Assembly (NCBI GenBank): GCA_934748015.1
Contig: CAKVHF010000001.1
Coordinates: 124,001 to 188,000, forward strand
Direction of reading: 5' to 3'
DNA length: 64,000 bases
Origin: an uncultured Clostridia bacterium
GTDB taxonomy: Bacteria > Bacillota > Clostridia > Christensenellales > UBA1242
In this document: one piece after another, positions 9,772 through 20,300 of the stretch
How positions within the stretch are numbered: the first letter of the stretch is position 1
How the letters are laid out: the number at the start of each line of letters is the position of its first letter
Made by a program: the position numbers and the translations under genes
The notes under the pieces: model-generated
What the model saw: only the letters and a program-made list of their open reading frames with translations
What the model was told of the DNA's origin: nothing
The model's database searches: none

Positions 9772-12600
9772 ATGATTACAGCACTTGTTATTGCTTTAGC
9801 AACATGTTTGGTAGTTGGTATATCGATGGGCTTTAATGCCGTCGGTAATATATTTTTTACATGTTTATATGCCATTGCTAGATGGTTTCTAATAGTGATA
9901 GATTTTATGCAAAGTTTAGTGCGAAAACTTTGTGGATTAGATGATAAAAATGGCGATGTCTTGTTTGATACCTTTATACGATCTGAAGAAGTTAAGATTG
10001 CTCTGCTTGCAATATTAGCATTATCTATCATTTTGGTTTTTGGTTTTGCTTTGGTACAAATAATAAGACTACAATACACAACAGAGGGTGGCAAAAATGC
10101 TGTAGGTCCTCTGGTTAAGACTTGTCTAAAGTCAATATTCTTATTCTGTCTTATTCCATTTACTAGTTTCCTTGGAGTATATGTAAGCAATCAATTGCTT
10201 AAGGCTGTAGATGCTGCTACAAGTACTTCTGGTTCAACATCTATTGCTGGTAGGATATTTAAAATTGCTGCGAAAGATGCAAACCCGTATAGATCTGGTG
10301 AGGTTGAGTGGGTCTTTGTGGGCTGGGATCATGTATTTGATGTAATAGTTGCTGATGTGATGCCCGGAGGGGACACTTATGACAGAGATACGGGTATTTA
10401 TAAGAAAAAGAGTGGTTACACTAATGCAGGTGAAAGGAAAATATACATTGAAAATGGACAAATTAGTGGCTCTGATTATGTAGGACTCAGTTCAGTCAGT
10501 GCTGAACAATTGGATAATATTTTTGCGCAAGGTATGGATAGTGCGACTAAAGTAAAAAAGTCAAATAAAGATAAAGCTGTTACTTTAAAAAATGGCGATC
10601 TATTAAATTTTTCAGATTTTGATTCAGTATATTTCTTTTACAATATTGGAAAAATCAACTACTTTGTATTATTCCTCTGTGGCTGGTATTTGTTTAAAAC
10701 ATTGATAACAATTCTTTTTGGCTTAGTAATGAGGATATACAAGGTATCAATATTGTTTATTATATCCCCATATCCGGTTGCCCTCACAGTGTTAGATAAT
10801 GGATCGGCACTTAACAAATGGAAAGGTAAATATTTAGCTGAATTGTTCTCTGCTTATGGGTCCATTGCTGGATTAAATCTTTTCCTTACATTAATCCCAA
10901 TAATTGATAAAATTAAACTATATTACGGAAGTGCATGGTATATTTCATTGTTTAATGATTTTGTCCAAATAATTTTCTTGTTAGTTGGCTGTTTGATGAT
11001 TAAAGATATCGTTGGCATAATATCCGAATTTGTAGGCGGAGGCAATGTCCTAAGCCAAGGTGAAGGTATGCAAAAACAGGTAGGAGATATTGCTAAGAAA
11101 GCAGGATCAGCTGCTGTAGGTGTTGCAATGGGTGGTATTGCACTTGCCAAAGGTGCTGCAGGAACAATAGGTGCTGCTATTAATACTCACAATGCAAATA
11201 AAGCTGCCGGTGAAATGGCTAGTGAACAAGAAAAGATAGATGCAGCAAACAAGGAAGTTGACGATTTAGTAAATAGTGATGAAAATCTTAAAACTTATGA
11301 AAGTGATAAATCGGAGTTAGCTTCTAGCCAAGATCGTCTTGCGTCTTATAACACACAAATTGAAGAAATGAAAAACAAGGCTGGTGGTAAACCACTAAAA
11401 GGAAAAGCCAAGAAAAGATACAATCAATTGATTGCAGATCGTGATGCAGAGCAGGACAATGTTAACGCTTTACAAAGTAAGATCGAAGGCGTGGAAAAGA
11501 GTGATAACTTCAAAAAGTATCAAGATCTAAAGGCAAAGGCTGCACGTGTGTCTGAGGAAAGCGGAAAAATCATTGAAGAGAAGAAGAAAGCTATCAGCGG
11601 TTATACTGATGAAAATGATGTATATCATGAAGGTTATCAAGATAAATTCTTTAAACATCAAACTGGAGCATTGCAAGGTAGGCAAATGATGCTTAACATG
11701 ATAGGCTCTAACAAAATTGTTCAAGGAGTTAATAAAGCGACAAATGGATTGCTTACATCAAAAGGAAGAAAGGATCTAACAAAACAAGTATCAGAGATGA
11801 GTGATGATGCCGCTGTTGTTGTAACAGGAAATACTAAAAGAGCGCAAAATGTTGCACTTTCTAAAACATCATCTTTTAAAGGTCATGGTATCCCAAAAGT
11901 AAAGGATGGCAAGATTGTAAGAGATGAGAACGGAAATCCAGTAATGGTTGGTGCTAGTAAAAATATTAGTAGAAATCCGTTTAGATCAGGGGTTGCAGGT
12001 CTAACGCAAGGTGGCTTGTCTTCAAGAGTTGCTAAATTTAGTAATTTTGAAACTATGCAAGAACAAGGGAAACAAGTTGGTGCTGCAATAGATGAAAAAT
12101 CTTTAAACGATTTGGCTAACACAATAAAGGATGTATTTACTAATGCACAAAAAGGTACTCTTAGTGATGTGGCTATAGATAACTTGATTGCTAACAAATC
12201 TGATTTTGTAGAATCTGCTGGAGTTTTTGGTGGTGCAGATGCTGAAAAAGCAATGAGTGCAATGATAAATGCATTGGAAAAATCAAAAAATACAACTGAT
12301 AGTAAGCAAAAAGCAGAGTTGGTGAATGAAGCAAAGAATAGTGCTCAAAAAGTGAAAGTTGAATCATTTGCTAAGATTGATCAAGATAGTATTAGACAAA
12401 TGAAAGAAGCTATTAAGAGTGCTACCTTGCAGAAGTCGGTTGCTAACAAGGATTATGGAGCAGCACTTGACAAGGTTGTATATAAGGCTATGGTTAAGGC
12501 TCAAGAACATACTCAAAATGTCAAGAACGATCCAAAAACCGAAAACATTATTCCACAATTGTTAAGAGAATTGTTGAATGAAACAAGAAAGAAGAAATAA
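9772..12600 (+). CDS. VirB6/TrbL-like polytopic membrane protein with long coiled-coil tail
   Basis: 942 residues. Membrane helices at about 1-20, 24-46, 75-99 and 117-140, then an extracytoplasmic stretch (~145-290) and further helices (~295-330, 345-365, 370-390, 400-425). The segment near residue 331 (ISPYPVALTVLDNG followed by W, GxxAGLNLF) matches the signature I associate with VirB6/TrbL-type type IV secretion channel proteins and in particular the Mbov_0396-like family of Gram-positive mobile elements. From ~430 a Gly/Ala-rich hinge leads to a ~500-residue charged, coiled-coil cytoplasmic tail. Closest neighbours are two coiled-coil/acidic soluble proteins downstream. No ATPase, relaxase or coupling protein is visible in this window, so channel function is inferred. 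Confidence 0.65.
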   Translation: MITALVIALATCLVVGISMGFNAVGNIFFTCLYAIARWFLIVIDFMQSLVRKLCGLDDKNGDVLFDTFIRSEEVKIALLAILALSIILVFGFALVQIIRLQYTTEGGKNAVGPLVKTCLKSIFLFCLIPFTSFLGVYVSNQLLKAVDAATSTSGSTSIAGRIFKIAAKDANPYRSGEVEWVFVGWDHVFDVIVADVMPGGDTYDRDTGIYKKKSGYTNAGERKIYIENGQISGSDYVGLSSVSAEQLDNIFAQGMDSATKVKKSNKDKAVTLKNGDLLNFSDFDSVYFFYNIGKINYFVLFLCGWYLFKTLITILFGLVMRIYKVSILFIISPYPVALTVLDNGSALNKWKGKYLAELFSAYGSIAGLNLFLTLIPIIDKIKLYYGSAWYISLFNDFVQIIFLLVGCLMIKDIVGIISEFVGGGNVLSQGEGMQKQVGDIAKKAGSAAVGVAMGGIALAKGAAGTIGAAINTHNANKAAGEMASEQEKIDAANKEVDDLVNSDENLKTYESDKSELASSQDRLASYNTQIEEMKNKAGGKPLKGKAKKRYNQLIADRDAEQDNVNALQSKIEGVEKSDNFKKYQDLKAKAARVSEESGKIIEEKKKAISGYTDENDVYHEGYQDKFFKHQTGALQGRQMMLNMIGSNKIVQGVNKATNGLLTSKGRKDLTKQVSEMSDDAAVVVTGNTKRAQNVALSKTSSFKGHGIPKVKDGKIVRDENGNPVMVGASKNISRNPFRSGVAGLTQGGLSSRVAKFSNFETMQEQGKQVGAAIDEKSLNDLANTIKDVFTNAQKGTLSDVAIDNLIANKSDFVESAGVFGGADAEKAMSAMINALEKSKNTTDSKQKAELVNEAKNSAQKVKVESFAKIDQDSIRQMKEAIKSATLQKSVANKDYGAALDKVVYKAMVKAQEHTQNVKNDPKTENIIPQLLRELLNETRKKK

Positions 12601-12620
12601 GTATAAATAATGAAATGAAT

Positions 12621-12688
12621 CGAAAAGGCAGATGTAGGTAAGAAATTATAAATGTTGTTGTGATTTCGATATTGACATCTGCTTTTCG
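12621..12688 (+). repeat. Long inverted repeat between VirB6-like gene and next gene
   Basis: CGAAAAGGCAGATGT (12621-12635) pairs with ACATCTGCTTTTCG (12675-12688) with one bulged G. The right arm ends in TTTTC, so it may act as a weak terminator, and it overlaps the -35 box of the following promoter. Confidence 0.6.
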
Positions 12689-12701
12689 TTACATGTATAA
12701 T
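12672..12701 (+). promoter_or_regulatory. Consensus sigma-A promoter for the 310-aa/479-aa gene pair
   Basis: TTGACA (12672-12677), 18 nt, TATAAT (12696-12701): both boxes are perfect. The start codon at 12777 has GGGGAG as ribosome site. This implies strong constitutive expression of the two soluble proteins. Confidence 0.85.
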
Positions 12702-12776
12702 ATAGTTGAAGAAATTGATAAATCTTAAACAATTATAGTTATACAATGTACTAGTTTATAACAAGGGGAGTTAGTT

Positions 12777-13709
12777 ATGATAACTACTGTTACAGATAAG
12801 ATTAGTTTAAGGAAAATACGTTATGATGTTATATCTCACCTAGAGATGTTAGATTTTTTGACTAAAATTAATGATTTTTTGGACAATAAAGACAAGCTTA
12901 AAGATAATCAAGCATATTGGGTAGAATTGCTTAGAACTGCAAACCTTGATATTTCCGAAAAAGATTTTGACAAAGTATGTGAAATGTTGCAAAAGTATGT
13001 TGAAGAGCATAATGATATTGACAATATTGAACATCTGCCAATGCTTGATTATGCTAACGAGTACATTGATGTATTGTCTGATGATTTGTCTACAGATGAG
13101 GATATTGCAAAAGCCGAAAATAGACTTAACTCGTTTCTGCTACAGATGAGTGAAATAACTATGCTTCAGAACAAGATGATAGATTCGGCAATTGATACAA
13201 TGAACATTGATGAAGAAGGTAACCTTGTAGATGATTTTACAGGTCATATAATCGTAAGTGTATATACTATTAACAAAGATCCAGAACTTGCTAAGATAGA
13301 GAGTGTAGAGAAGAAAACAACAATGTATATAGCTCGTACGATTGTTAAGAAGCAGAGGGAGTTTGCTAATTCGCTAGACTTTGATGATGATGGTTATTAT
13401 GTTGCTCCTGATGGGACTGAACTATTTAACGATGAGGACAAAGAAACTCTAGAACAAGAGGTAATGGAGTGGAAAGTAAGGCTACTTAACATATCTGATG
13501 AAGATATTAAAGAGTATTATGGAGAAGAGTCTAAAGACGAAGATGTAGGTAAATCTGATGATATAGAAGATGATGAAATAGCAGAGTTAAATAGTATAGA
13601 TGATGACGTTTCTCTTGCAAAAACAGAGATTAATGAAGCATCTAAGGAAAGAGTGGAGAGGTTGCAGAATTCACTAAAAGCATCAGCTAACAAAATAAAG
13701 AAATACTAA
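12777..13709 (+). CDS. Acidic cytoplasmic protein of unknown function
   Basis: 310 residues, no signal peptide or membrane helix. Predominantly helical and strongly acidic, with Asp/Glu-rich runs near residues 245-285 (DIKEYYGEESKDED region) and a Lys-rich end (SLKASANKIKKY). I do not recognise the family. It is the first gene of a two-gene unit under a perfect promoter; the next gene starts 15 bp downstream with AGGAGG. Placed directly behind the VirB6-like gene, it may be a soluble partner or cargo of that machine, but nothing in its sequence proves this. Confidence 0.75.
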   Translation: MITTVTDKISLRKIRYDVISHLEMLDFLTKINDFLDNKDKLKDNQAYWVELLRTANLDISEKDFDKVCEMLQKYVEEHNDIDNIEHLPMLDYANEYIDVLSDDLSTDEDIAKAENRLNSFLLQMSEITMLQNKMIDSAIDTMNIDEEGNLVDDFTGHIIVSVYTINKDPELAKIESVEKKTTMYIARTIVKKQREFANSLDFDDDGYYVAPDGTELFNDEDKETLEQEVMEWKVRLLNISDEDIKEYYGEESKDEDVGKSDDIEDDEIAELNSIDDDVSLAKTEINEASKERVERLQNSLKASANKIKKY

Positions 13710-13723
13710 GGAGGATAAATGTT

Positions 13724-15163
13724 ATGGCAAAAAGTATAGATCAAATAGCTGCTATGGCTTTAACTAAGATGGGTGGTCTTGGTAAAGTAATGGGCTTGAG
13801 AAAAAATATTGATATGGCACTAGAAATGTATGGGCAATTTCTTGAATTACTAGCTCTAAGAATTAATGAACAAAAGGGCGATTATAAAGATGTTTTAAGA
13901 AAAAAGGAAGCCCCTCAGAAAAAAGCTGAAATTGAAAAGCGAGAAAACAAAGAAGTTCGTAAAAAAGAAGCTGAAACCGATCGAATAATGCGTGAGCATG
14001 GCATACACAGATTGCAAGAAATGCCTCCTAAGCCAAAGTCCAGAGAAGAGCTAGAGAAGTACAAAAACAATGATCGTAAGTACATAGATAAGAGACTGCC
14101 TGCTTATGACACTAGTAGCCCTGTATATCAGGCTAGTCTTGCAAAATGGGAAAAAGACAAGAAAGAATGGGATAAACAGAATGCAGAGTATCAAAAGCAA
14201 AAAGCTTTCTATAGTCAATTTATAGGCAAGACGCCTGAAGAAATCACTGCAGTTGTGGTTGATGCTATCCAAAAGGACAAGACAAGTAAGATAAACATCA
14301 ATGTTATGGAAGCAATGGATAGTATGGCTAAGCATTATACTGCTGGCAAACTAGAGTCTAACAATGCAGGTGGTATGCAGATAGAGAATGGTAACATGAT
14401 TATTAACAATCTAGTTAATGCAATGGTTGATCCTAACTCATCTCTTCCTTACGAGTGTGTGCCTACTAGTCATGTAAAGTTGATATTGGATGCAATGCCT
14501 AGAGAGAAAAACGGCAAAACAATGTTGGGTGATGCCAAAGTTCCACCAAAACAAGATTTGTCACAATGCGGTCTTGATGGACTTATTATGTTTGCAATAG
14601 ACCAGATATATTCTCAGATGCCAGCACAAGACTTGGTCAAGGATGGTGCTCAGCCTAAGCAGTACGATATGGTTAAGCAGATGTTTGAGGCGTATAAGAC
14701 CAAAGAGGTGTCAATGGATGCTGTCGCCAACTCCAAAGATGTATATAGTATTGCAGAAGACGTAATCACTAATGCAAGAAAAGAGCAAGAAAAAGCCAGA
14801 AAAGAAAAAGAAGAAGCAGAAATGATTGCTAGCAAAGAAGAGGCTGAAAGCATGGTTAGATCTGATGAGGAAAACGCTCAGATTGAAACCGATCGTAGAC
14901 ATGCTAAGCAAGCAAATTTGAAAGAAGAATTAAGTCAAAAATTTGACAAGGACAGCCTAGAAGCGTATAGAGCGAAAAAGGCAAAAGCAGAAGAGGTAAA
15001 AATGCAAGACGCCTTGGCAAAAGCTGAAAGAGAAAATCTAGGATTGGATGTCAAAGGTGGTGCTAGTCAGCCAACTGCTCCTACAACACCAACTGCTCCA
15101 ACTACTCGTAATGCACCTAATGCACCAGAAAGAGAAGACGAAAGTGAAATGGGTCAGGAGTAA
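13724..15163 (+). CDS. Coiled-coil protein of unknown function with Pro/Thr-rich tail
   Basis: 479 residues, no signal peptide. An N-terminal helical part (AMALTKMGGLGKVMGLRKN) is followed by a Lys/Glu coiled coil (~60-100), a Lys/Pro/Tyr-rich segment, a more globular middle (~175-310, containing NMIINNLVNAMVDPNSSLPY) and a second long coiled coil (~345-440), then a low-complexity tail of alternating APTTPTAPTT units. Family not recognised. Cotranscribed with the acidic 310-aa protein; closed by a terminator at 15194. The architecture resembles scaffold or cargo proteins with a disordered C-terminal signal; that comparison is inference. Confidence 0.75.
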   Translation: MAKSIDQIAAMALTKMGGLGKVMGLRKNIDMALEMYGQFLELLALRINEQKGDYKDVLRKKEAPQKKAEIEKRENKEVRKKEAETDRIMREHGIHRLQEMPPKPKSREELEKYKNNDRKYIDKRLPAYDTSSPVYQASLAKWEKDKKEWDKQNAEYQKQKAFYSQFIGKTPEEITAVVVDAIQKDKTSKININVMEAMDSMAKHYTAGKLESNNAGGMQIENGNMIINNLVNAMVDPNSSLPYECVPTSHVKLILDAMPREKNGKTMLGDAKVPPKQDLSQCGLDGLIMFAIDQIYSQMPAQDLVKDGAQPKQYDMVKQMFEAYKTKEVSMDAVANSKDVYSIAEDVITNARKEQEKARKEKEEAEMIASKEEAESMVRSDEENAQIETDRRHAKQANLKEELSQKFDKDSLEAYRAKKAKAEEVKMQDALAKAERENLGLDVKGGASQPTAPTTPTAPTTRNAPNAPEREDESEMGQE

Positions 15164-15193
15164 GCAGAGTAAAATTATTTGAATACAAATAAC

Positions 15194-15224
15194 AAAAAAT
15201 GCACCTATATGGTGCATTTTTCTT
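15194..15224 (+). terminator. Intrinsic terminator after coiled-coil gene
   Basis: 11-bp stem (A-run plus TGCACC pairing with GGTGCA plus T-run) with a 5-nt loop at 15206-15210. Confidence 0.85.
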
Positions 15225-15389
15225 ACTTACAATATATTTACTTGGAGTGATTTGTTTATCGGTGCAATAAGGGATATTTTTTTGCATTATAACTTATTGT
15301 GTTTATTTTATGACGATTTTTAACAATTATTTAGTTTTAATCAATTTTGATACTGGAAGGTGTGCCTTTTTAACTAAAGTCAATATTAG

Positions 15390-15437
15390 TGAACCTTTTT
15401 GTTTTGCGGAGCAAAAATGTGGGTTCATTTTGTTTTT
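15390..15437 (+). terminator. Nested hairpin, possible terminator, upstream of plsX
   Basis: TGAACC (15390-15395) pairs with GGTTCA (15422-15427) around an inner TTTTGC/GCAAAA hairpin, followed by a T-rich run. It lies before the plsX promoter, so it would end something transcribed from the 15240-15390 stretch, where I see no gene. Confidence 0.5.
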
Positions 15438-15550
15438 CCAATATTATTTTTCAAAATTTTTTGTAGAATAATGTGTACAAAACAATATAAAGTGTCAAAA
15501 TAAGTCTTGCAAAATAAATATTTATTATTCGGTTATTAAGTGCAAATTGT

Positions 15551-15580
15551 TTGCTACATTTAGGACTTTTTTGTTATAAT
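15551..15580 (+). promoter_or_regulatory. Sigma-A promoter of the plsX-rnc-smc-ftsY operon
   Basis: TTGCTA (15551-15556), 18 nt, TATAAT (15575-15580) with an extended-10 TG. About 100 nt of leader precede the plsX start; no FapR gene or obvious FapR box is visible. Confidence 0.65.
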
Positions 15581-15685
15581 AGACTAGTGTAAGTATACTT
15601 GTGGGATTGTGTAATTTGTTAATTTTTGTTACATACACAACATAGAGATAATATTTTAGCAAAATTAATAAAAAGTGGAGTAAAA

Positions 15686-16705
15686 ATGATTAAAGTTGTA
15701 GTAGATGCTTTTGGTGGGGACAATGCGCCAGTAGAGGTGATTAAAGGTGTTGCATTGGCATTATCTGAGGACGCTGAGTTAGAGATTGTTTTGGTCGGTG
15801 ATCAAGATGCCTTGGTGCCATTGATAGAGGAACATAATATTGATCAGTCCCGAATAGAGATAGTAGATGCCAAGGATGTGATAACCAACGAGGAAGCGCC
15901 AACAGTTGCTATCCGAACCAAGCCTAATAGCACTATTGTTAAGGGTTTTGAACAGTTACGCACTAGAGACGATGTTGCGGGATTTGTTAGCGCAGGGTCA
16001 ACCGGAGCGGTGCTTACTGGTGCTTTCTTAAAATTGGGTAGAACTTCCGGCGTATCTAGACCAGCGCTTTGTCCAATTTTGCCAACTGTAGATGGTGGGA
16101 TCGTTGCAATATGTGATTGCGGTGCTAATATGGACACCAAGCCTGTCAATTTGGTTCACTTTGCAATTATGGGATCGGCATATCTTAAGAGTGTGTATGG
16201 TATCGAGAACCCTAGAGTTGCACTGCTTAGTGTTGGTGTAGAGGATCACAAAGGTAATGAACTAACCAAAGCAACTTTTACTGAACTAAAGAAACTAGAT
16301 TGTATTAATTTTGTTGGCAACATGGAAGCAAGAGATTTGCTTAGTGGTCAATATGACTTGGTTGTATGCGATGGATTTGCTGGCAATGTTTTGCTTAAAT
16401 CTAGTGAGGGTGCAGTGCTTGCGCTAATTAAGATGTTGAAAGGCAGAATTAAGGCACACTTCTTTAGCAAACTTGGCGCACTTATGATGAAGAAGTCATT
16501 TAGAGAATTGAAGAGTATAATGGATTTCAACACCAAGGGTGGATCGGTGCTACTAGGTTGCAAAAAGACGGTTGTAAAGTGCCATGGTGCCAGCAAGGCT
16601 GTTAGCATCAAGTGTGGCATAATGCAAGTAGTGGATGCATACAAGGCTGATGTGTGCGGAATTATAGAGAACTCTGTTAAATCGGTGGAAGTGGAAAGTG
16701 AATAG
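15686..16705 (+). CDS. plsX: Phosphate acyltransferase PlsX
   Basis: 339 residues; converts acyl-ACP to acyl phosphate at the membrane surface, the first step toward phosphatidic acid with PlsY and PlsC. The N-terminus MIKVVVDAFGGDNAP is the family signature, followed by GSTGAVL and the conserved DGF/GNVLLK region (VCDGFAGNVLLKS). I start at 15686, where GTGGAG sits 6-8 nt upstream; an upstream in-frame start at 15626 would add 20 residues that do not fit the family. First gene of plsX-rnc-smc-ftsY; the usual fabD/fabG/acpP between plsX and rnc are missing here. Confidence 0.95.
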   Translation: MIKVVVDAFGGDNAPVEVIKGVALALSEDAELEIVLVGDQDALVPLIEEHNIDQSRIEIVDAKDVITNEEAPTVAIRTKPNSTIVKGFEQLRTRDDVAGFVSAGSTGAVLTGAFLKLGRTSGVSRPALCPILPTVDGGIVAICDCGANMDTKPVNLVHFAIMGSAYLKSVYGIENPRVALLSVGVEDHKGNELTKATFTELKKLDCINFVGNMEARDLLSGQYDLVVCDGFAGNVLLKSSEGAVLALIKMLKGRIKAHFFSKLGALMMKKSFRELKSIMDFNTKGGSVLLGCKKTVVKCHGASKAVSIKCGIMQVVDAYKADVCGIIENSVKSVEVESE

Positions 16706-17381
16706 TGTAGATATATCCAATATTGAAAGTATCGTTGGTTATACATTCAATGACAAAAAATATTTAATAACAGCATTCACTCATTCCTCTTATGCCAATG
16801 AGCATGATACGACCGATTATGAGAGGTTGGAGTTCTTGGGTGATAGTTTGCTAGAAAGCATAATGTCGATATATCTATATAAGCATTTCGAGACTTATGC
16901 CGAAGGCGACTTGAGTAAAATAAGGGCAAGAGTGGTTAGTGCGCATAGCCTATACAATGTTGTGTCACAACTTAACTTGATCGGCTACATAAGAGTGGGT
17001 GGCAGTGTCGATCATAAGAATATCCCACTTAATATCGTTGCTGATGTTTTTGAGGGCATAGTTGGAGCAATATATGTAGATGGTGGAATAGACAATGCGA
17101 AAACTTTTGTAGAGACCAAACTTATTAAGAGTGAACTTAATATCAACAAAATATTCTACGAGTTAATGGATTACAAAACAACTTTGCAAGAGAGATTGCA
17201 AGCAGTGGGCAAACATGCTGTGTACGAGTCGAATGAGATTAAAGATGGCGCAACAATCAATTTCGAGACTAAAATAATAATAGATGATAAAGTGTGTGCA
17301 ACACATATTGCACAATCTAAGAAAGCGGGCGAGCAGGCATGTGCCAAAGCCGTGCTAGAGAACAAAGGAGGGATACAATGA
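16698..17381 (+). CDS. rnc: Ribonuclease III
   Basis: 227 residues; cuts double-stranded RNA in rRNA maturation and mRNA turnover. The RNase III signature ERLEFLGDS (42-50) and the second acidic site (D116, E119 in DVFEGIVGAIY) are intact, followed by a double-stranded RNA-binding domain at ~155-225. It starts with GTG and overlaps the end of plsX by 8 nt; its stop overlaps the smc start (ATGA), so the three genes are translationally coupled. Confidence 0.95.
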   Translation: MNSVDISNIESIVGYTFNDKKYLITAFTHSSYANEHDTTDYERLEFLGDSLLESIMSIYLYKHFETYAEGDLSKIRARVVSAHSLYNVVSQLNLIGYIRVGGSVDHKNIPLNIVADVFEGIVGAIYVDGGIDNAKTFVETKLIKSELNINKIFYELMDYKTTLQERLQAVGKHAVYESNEIKDGATINFETKIIIDDKVCATHIAQSKKAGEQACAKAVLENKGGIQ

Positions 17382-20300
17382 ACTTCAAACAGATAGAGAT
17401 GGTAGGTTTCAAATCTTTTGCCGATCCAGTCAAGATTGTTTGGCAACCGGGTATCAATGCGATAGTTGGACCCAATGGCTGTGGCAAAAGTAATGTAGCC
17501 GATGCGATCAAGTGGGTCTTGGGTGAGCAGAGTAGTAAGAACTTGCGTGGTGACACAATGCAAGATGTTATATTCAAAGGAACTGAAAAGCGAAAAGGCA
17601 CAAGTTATTGCGAAGTATCCCTTTGCTTTGATAACTCCAACAAACTCTTCAACACACCTTTTGAAGAATTTACGATTACAAGAAAATTGTATAAGAATGG
17701 CGATAGCGAATACATGCTTAACAATACTCCTTGTAGACTAAAGCAGATTGTAGAGATTTTGCACAACACAGGTGTTGGCAAAGGCGGTTATTCTATCATC
17801 AGCCAAGGTATGGTTAGCAAGATTTTGCAGTCTAAGCCAGAGGAAAGAAGAGTAATATTTGAGGAAGCAGCCGGCATAGCAGGCTACAAGGCAAAAAAGG
17901 TTGAAGCGGAAAGAAAACTAGAGCGAACCCAAGCCAACTTAGACAATATCCAAAATATTTTGACCGAAATAGACAGACAATTAGCACCCCTTAAGAAGCA
18001 ATCTGAGACGGCAAAAGTCTATCTAAAACTTAAAGAAGAATTGAAACTATTAGAGGTAAATGCATATATTTATCAATATGATTATGCTAGCGAAAATAAG
18101 GAAATAATCAATGCCAAGATTGATGCAATAGTTAAGGATCTTAATGCAAAGCAGTCAGAACTGGATAAGGTTGTTGAAAGATATAATAGTGACTTTGACA
18201 AACTTAATAACCTAGATATTGATGTCAAGGCGGTGCATGGTCGTATCTTGGATCTAACCGTGCAGTTAGAGAAGCAATATGGTCAGAGCAGTCTTGTTCA
18301 AGAGAAGATCAAGAACCTTGTTGTGGAAGTGGATCGTATTAAGGATCAGATCACATCTAATGAGAAGAAAATAGATCAGACTAACATCGATCTATATAAC
18401 AACAAGAATGCAAAAACTGCCAAAGAGAATGAAGTAATAGTGTCCAAAAATAAATTGGGCGAATACGAAAATAGTTATAGAGACATATGCAAAGAACTGC
18501 AGGTGGGCGAAGAAGAGGCAATGGATATGCAGAAGGATCTATTTGCGTCTCTTGACAAGTTGTCTGATGTTAAGGCTAAAGTAAGTGCCCTTAGAGTAGA
18601 GGATGACAACTACACCGCCAATCTTAATCTAGCAATGTCTGATAAAGCGGAGCTTAACCGCAAACTTAACGAGTTGGTTGAACAAGAGAACTTGAATTTA
18701 ACCAAATTACAAGAATTTGCCAACAACAAGAAGCAGTTGGAAGGCGAAGTTAGCAAATACACCCAAGCCCACAACAACTTGCTTGGTGATATAAGACTAA
18801 CTGAGAGCAAACTTAACGATTGCAATTCCAACCGTATCAGCCTTAGACAGCATCTTACTATATATCAATCTATGCAGAAGGAATATGAGGGTTTTGCAGG
18901 ATCGGTAAGAAAATTATTGAAAGATGCCGAAAACAATCAGGAATTGAAACGCAGAATTATAGGTGTTGTTGCCAATCTTATTAAGGTGGAAGACAAATAT
19001 CAGACTGCTATCGAGATGGCACTGGGCAATGCAGTTCAGAACATTGTCACTGCATCTGATGAATATGCTAAGTACCTTATATCTTATCTTAAGTCACACG
19101 AGTATGGCAGAGTAACATTCTTGCCTCTTAACTCGGTTAAAACAAGAAAGTTTGACGATAGATATGTTAGATATCTTAGTGATCGTGGTGTGTTGGGTAT
19201 TGCTAGTAAGCTTATCAAATATGATAGCAATATCGAGCCGGTTATATCCAGCCTACTTGGAACAACAGTTATTGTTGATACATCAGATACAGCGGTAGAG
19301 TTGGCTAAACAGACAGGTTATTCATTTAGGATAGTAACATTGGATGGCGACATAATTTCTACCCAAGGTAGCATAACTGGTGGTAGCAAAAAGACTCAAG
19401 GCACTAATATTTTGAGCCGTGAGACTGAAATTGCTGAAACAAGCAAAATGTTAAGCAAATTGGATGCAGAATATAGCGAGTTATCGAGCAAATTGACACA
19501 TTTTCAGAAAGAGTATGAGGATGTTAATAGCAAGATGACAGAACTTAGCAATAATATCCACAATATTGAGATAGAATATGCTAAAGTAAACGAAATATAT
19601 GCCAATATCAATGCTAACAAGGTTGCTACTCAGAATGATATGGTGAAATTGGATGGCAGTATTGGTAAATATAACCAAATGTTACAAAGTATCCATAATG
19701 AGTTGGCAAAACTAGAGTCTGCTGAGGGTGAAATTAGTGAGCAAAAGAACAATTTTGGCACTAACCAGAATGACTTTGCTGTTCTTAAGAATAGACGAGA
19801 AGAATATATCAATAAGATAACCGAACTTAAGATATATATTGCAGGCAGAGAGAGTGAAATCTTGGCACTTGATCAAGAAATTGACAGACTTAATGCTGAG
19901 ATCGGTGACATCACTGCTAACAATGTTGAGTTGCAGAAAGTATATAATCTTAACAATGCAATGTTGGAAGAGTATAAGAAGAGTACTGATATTAGTGCTA
20001 TGGAGATTGCTAACACATCGGTTGAACAGACTTTGCGACAAGAGAAGGCAAAACTGGAAGAATTGGAAAACAGCAAGTCTACATTGCAGAGCGATCTAAG
20101 ATATTATGATGAAGAAAGACTACGTCTTATGGAAGAGGTTAACAAACTTCAAGACAAAAAATATCAACAAGATCTTAACCTAACCAAGGTGGATACTGAT
20201 ATTGAGACAATGCAAGAACGTGTATGGGAAGAGTACGAGTTGACTTATGCTAGTGCATTGCAATATAAGCAAGATATCTTCGATCTTAAGTCTGCTTTGC

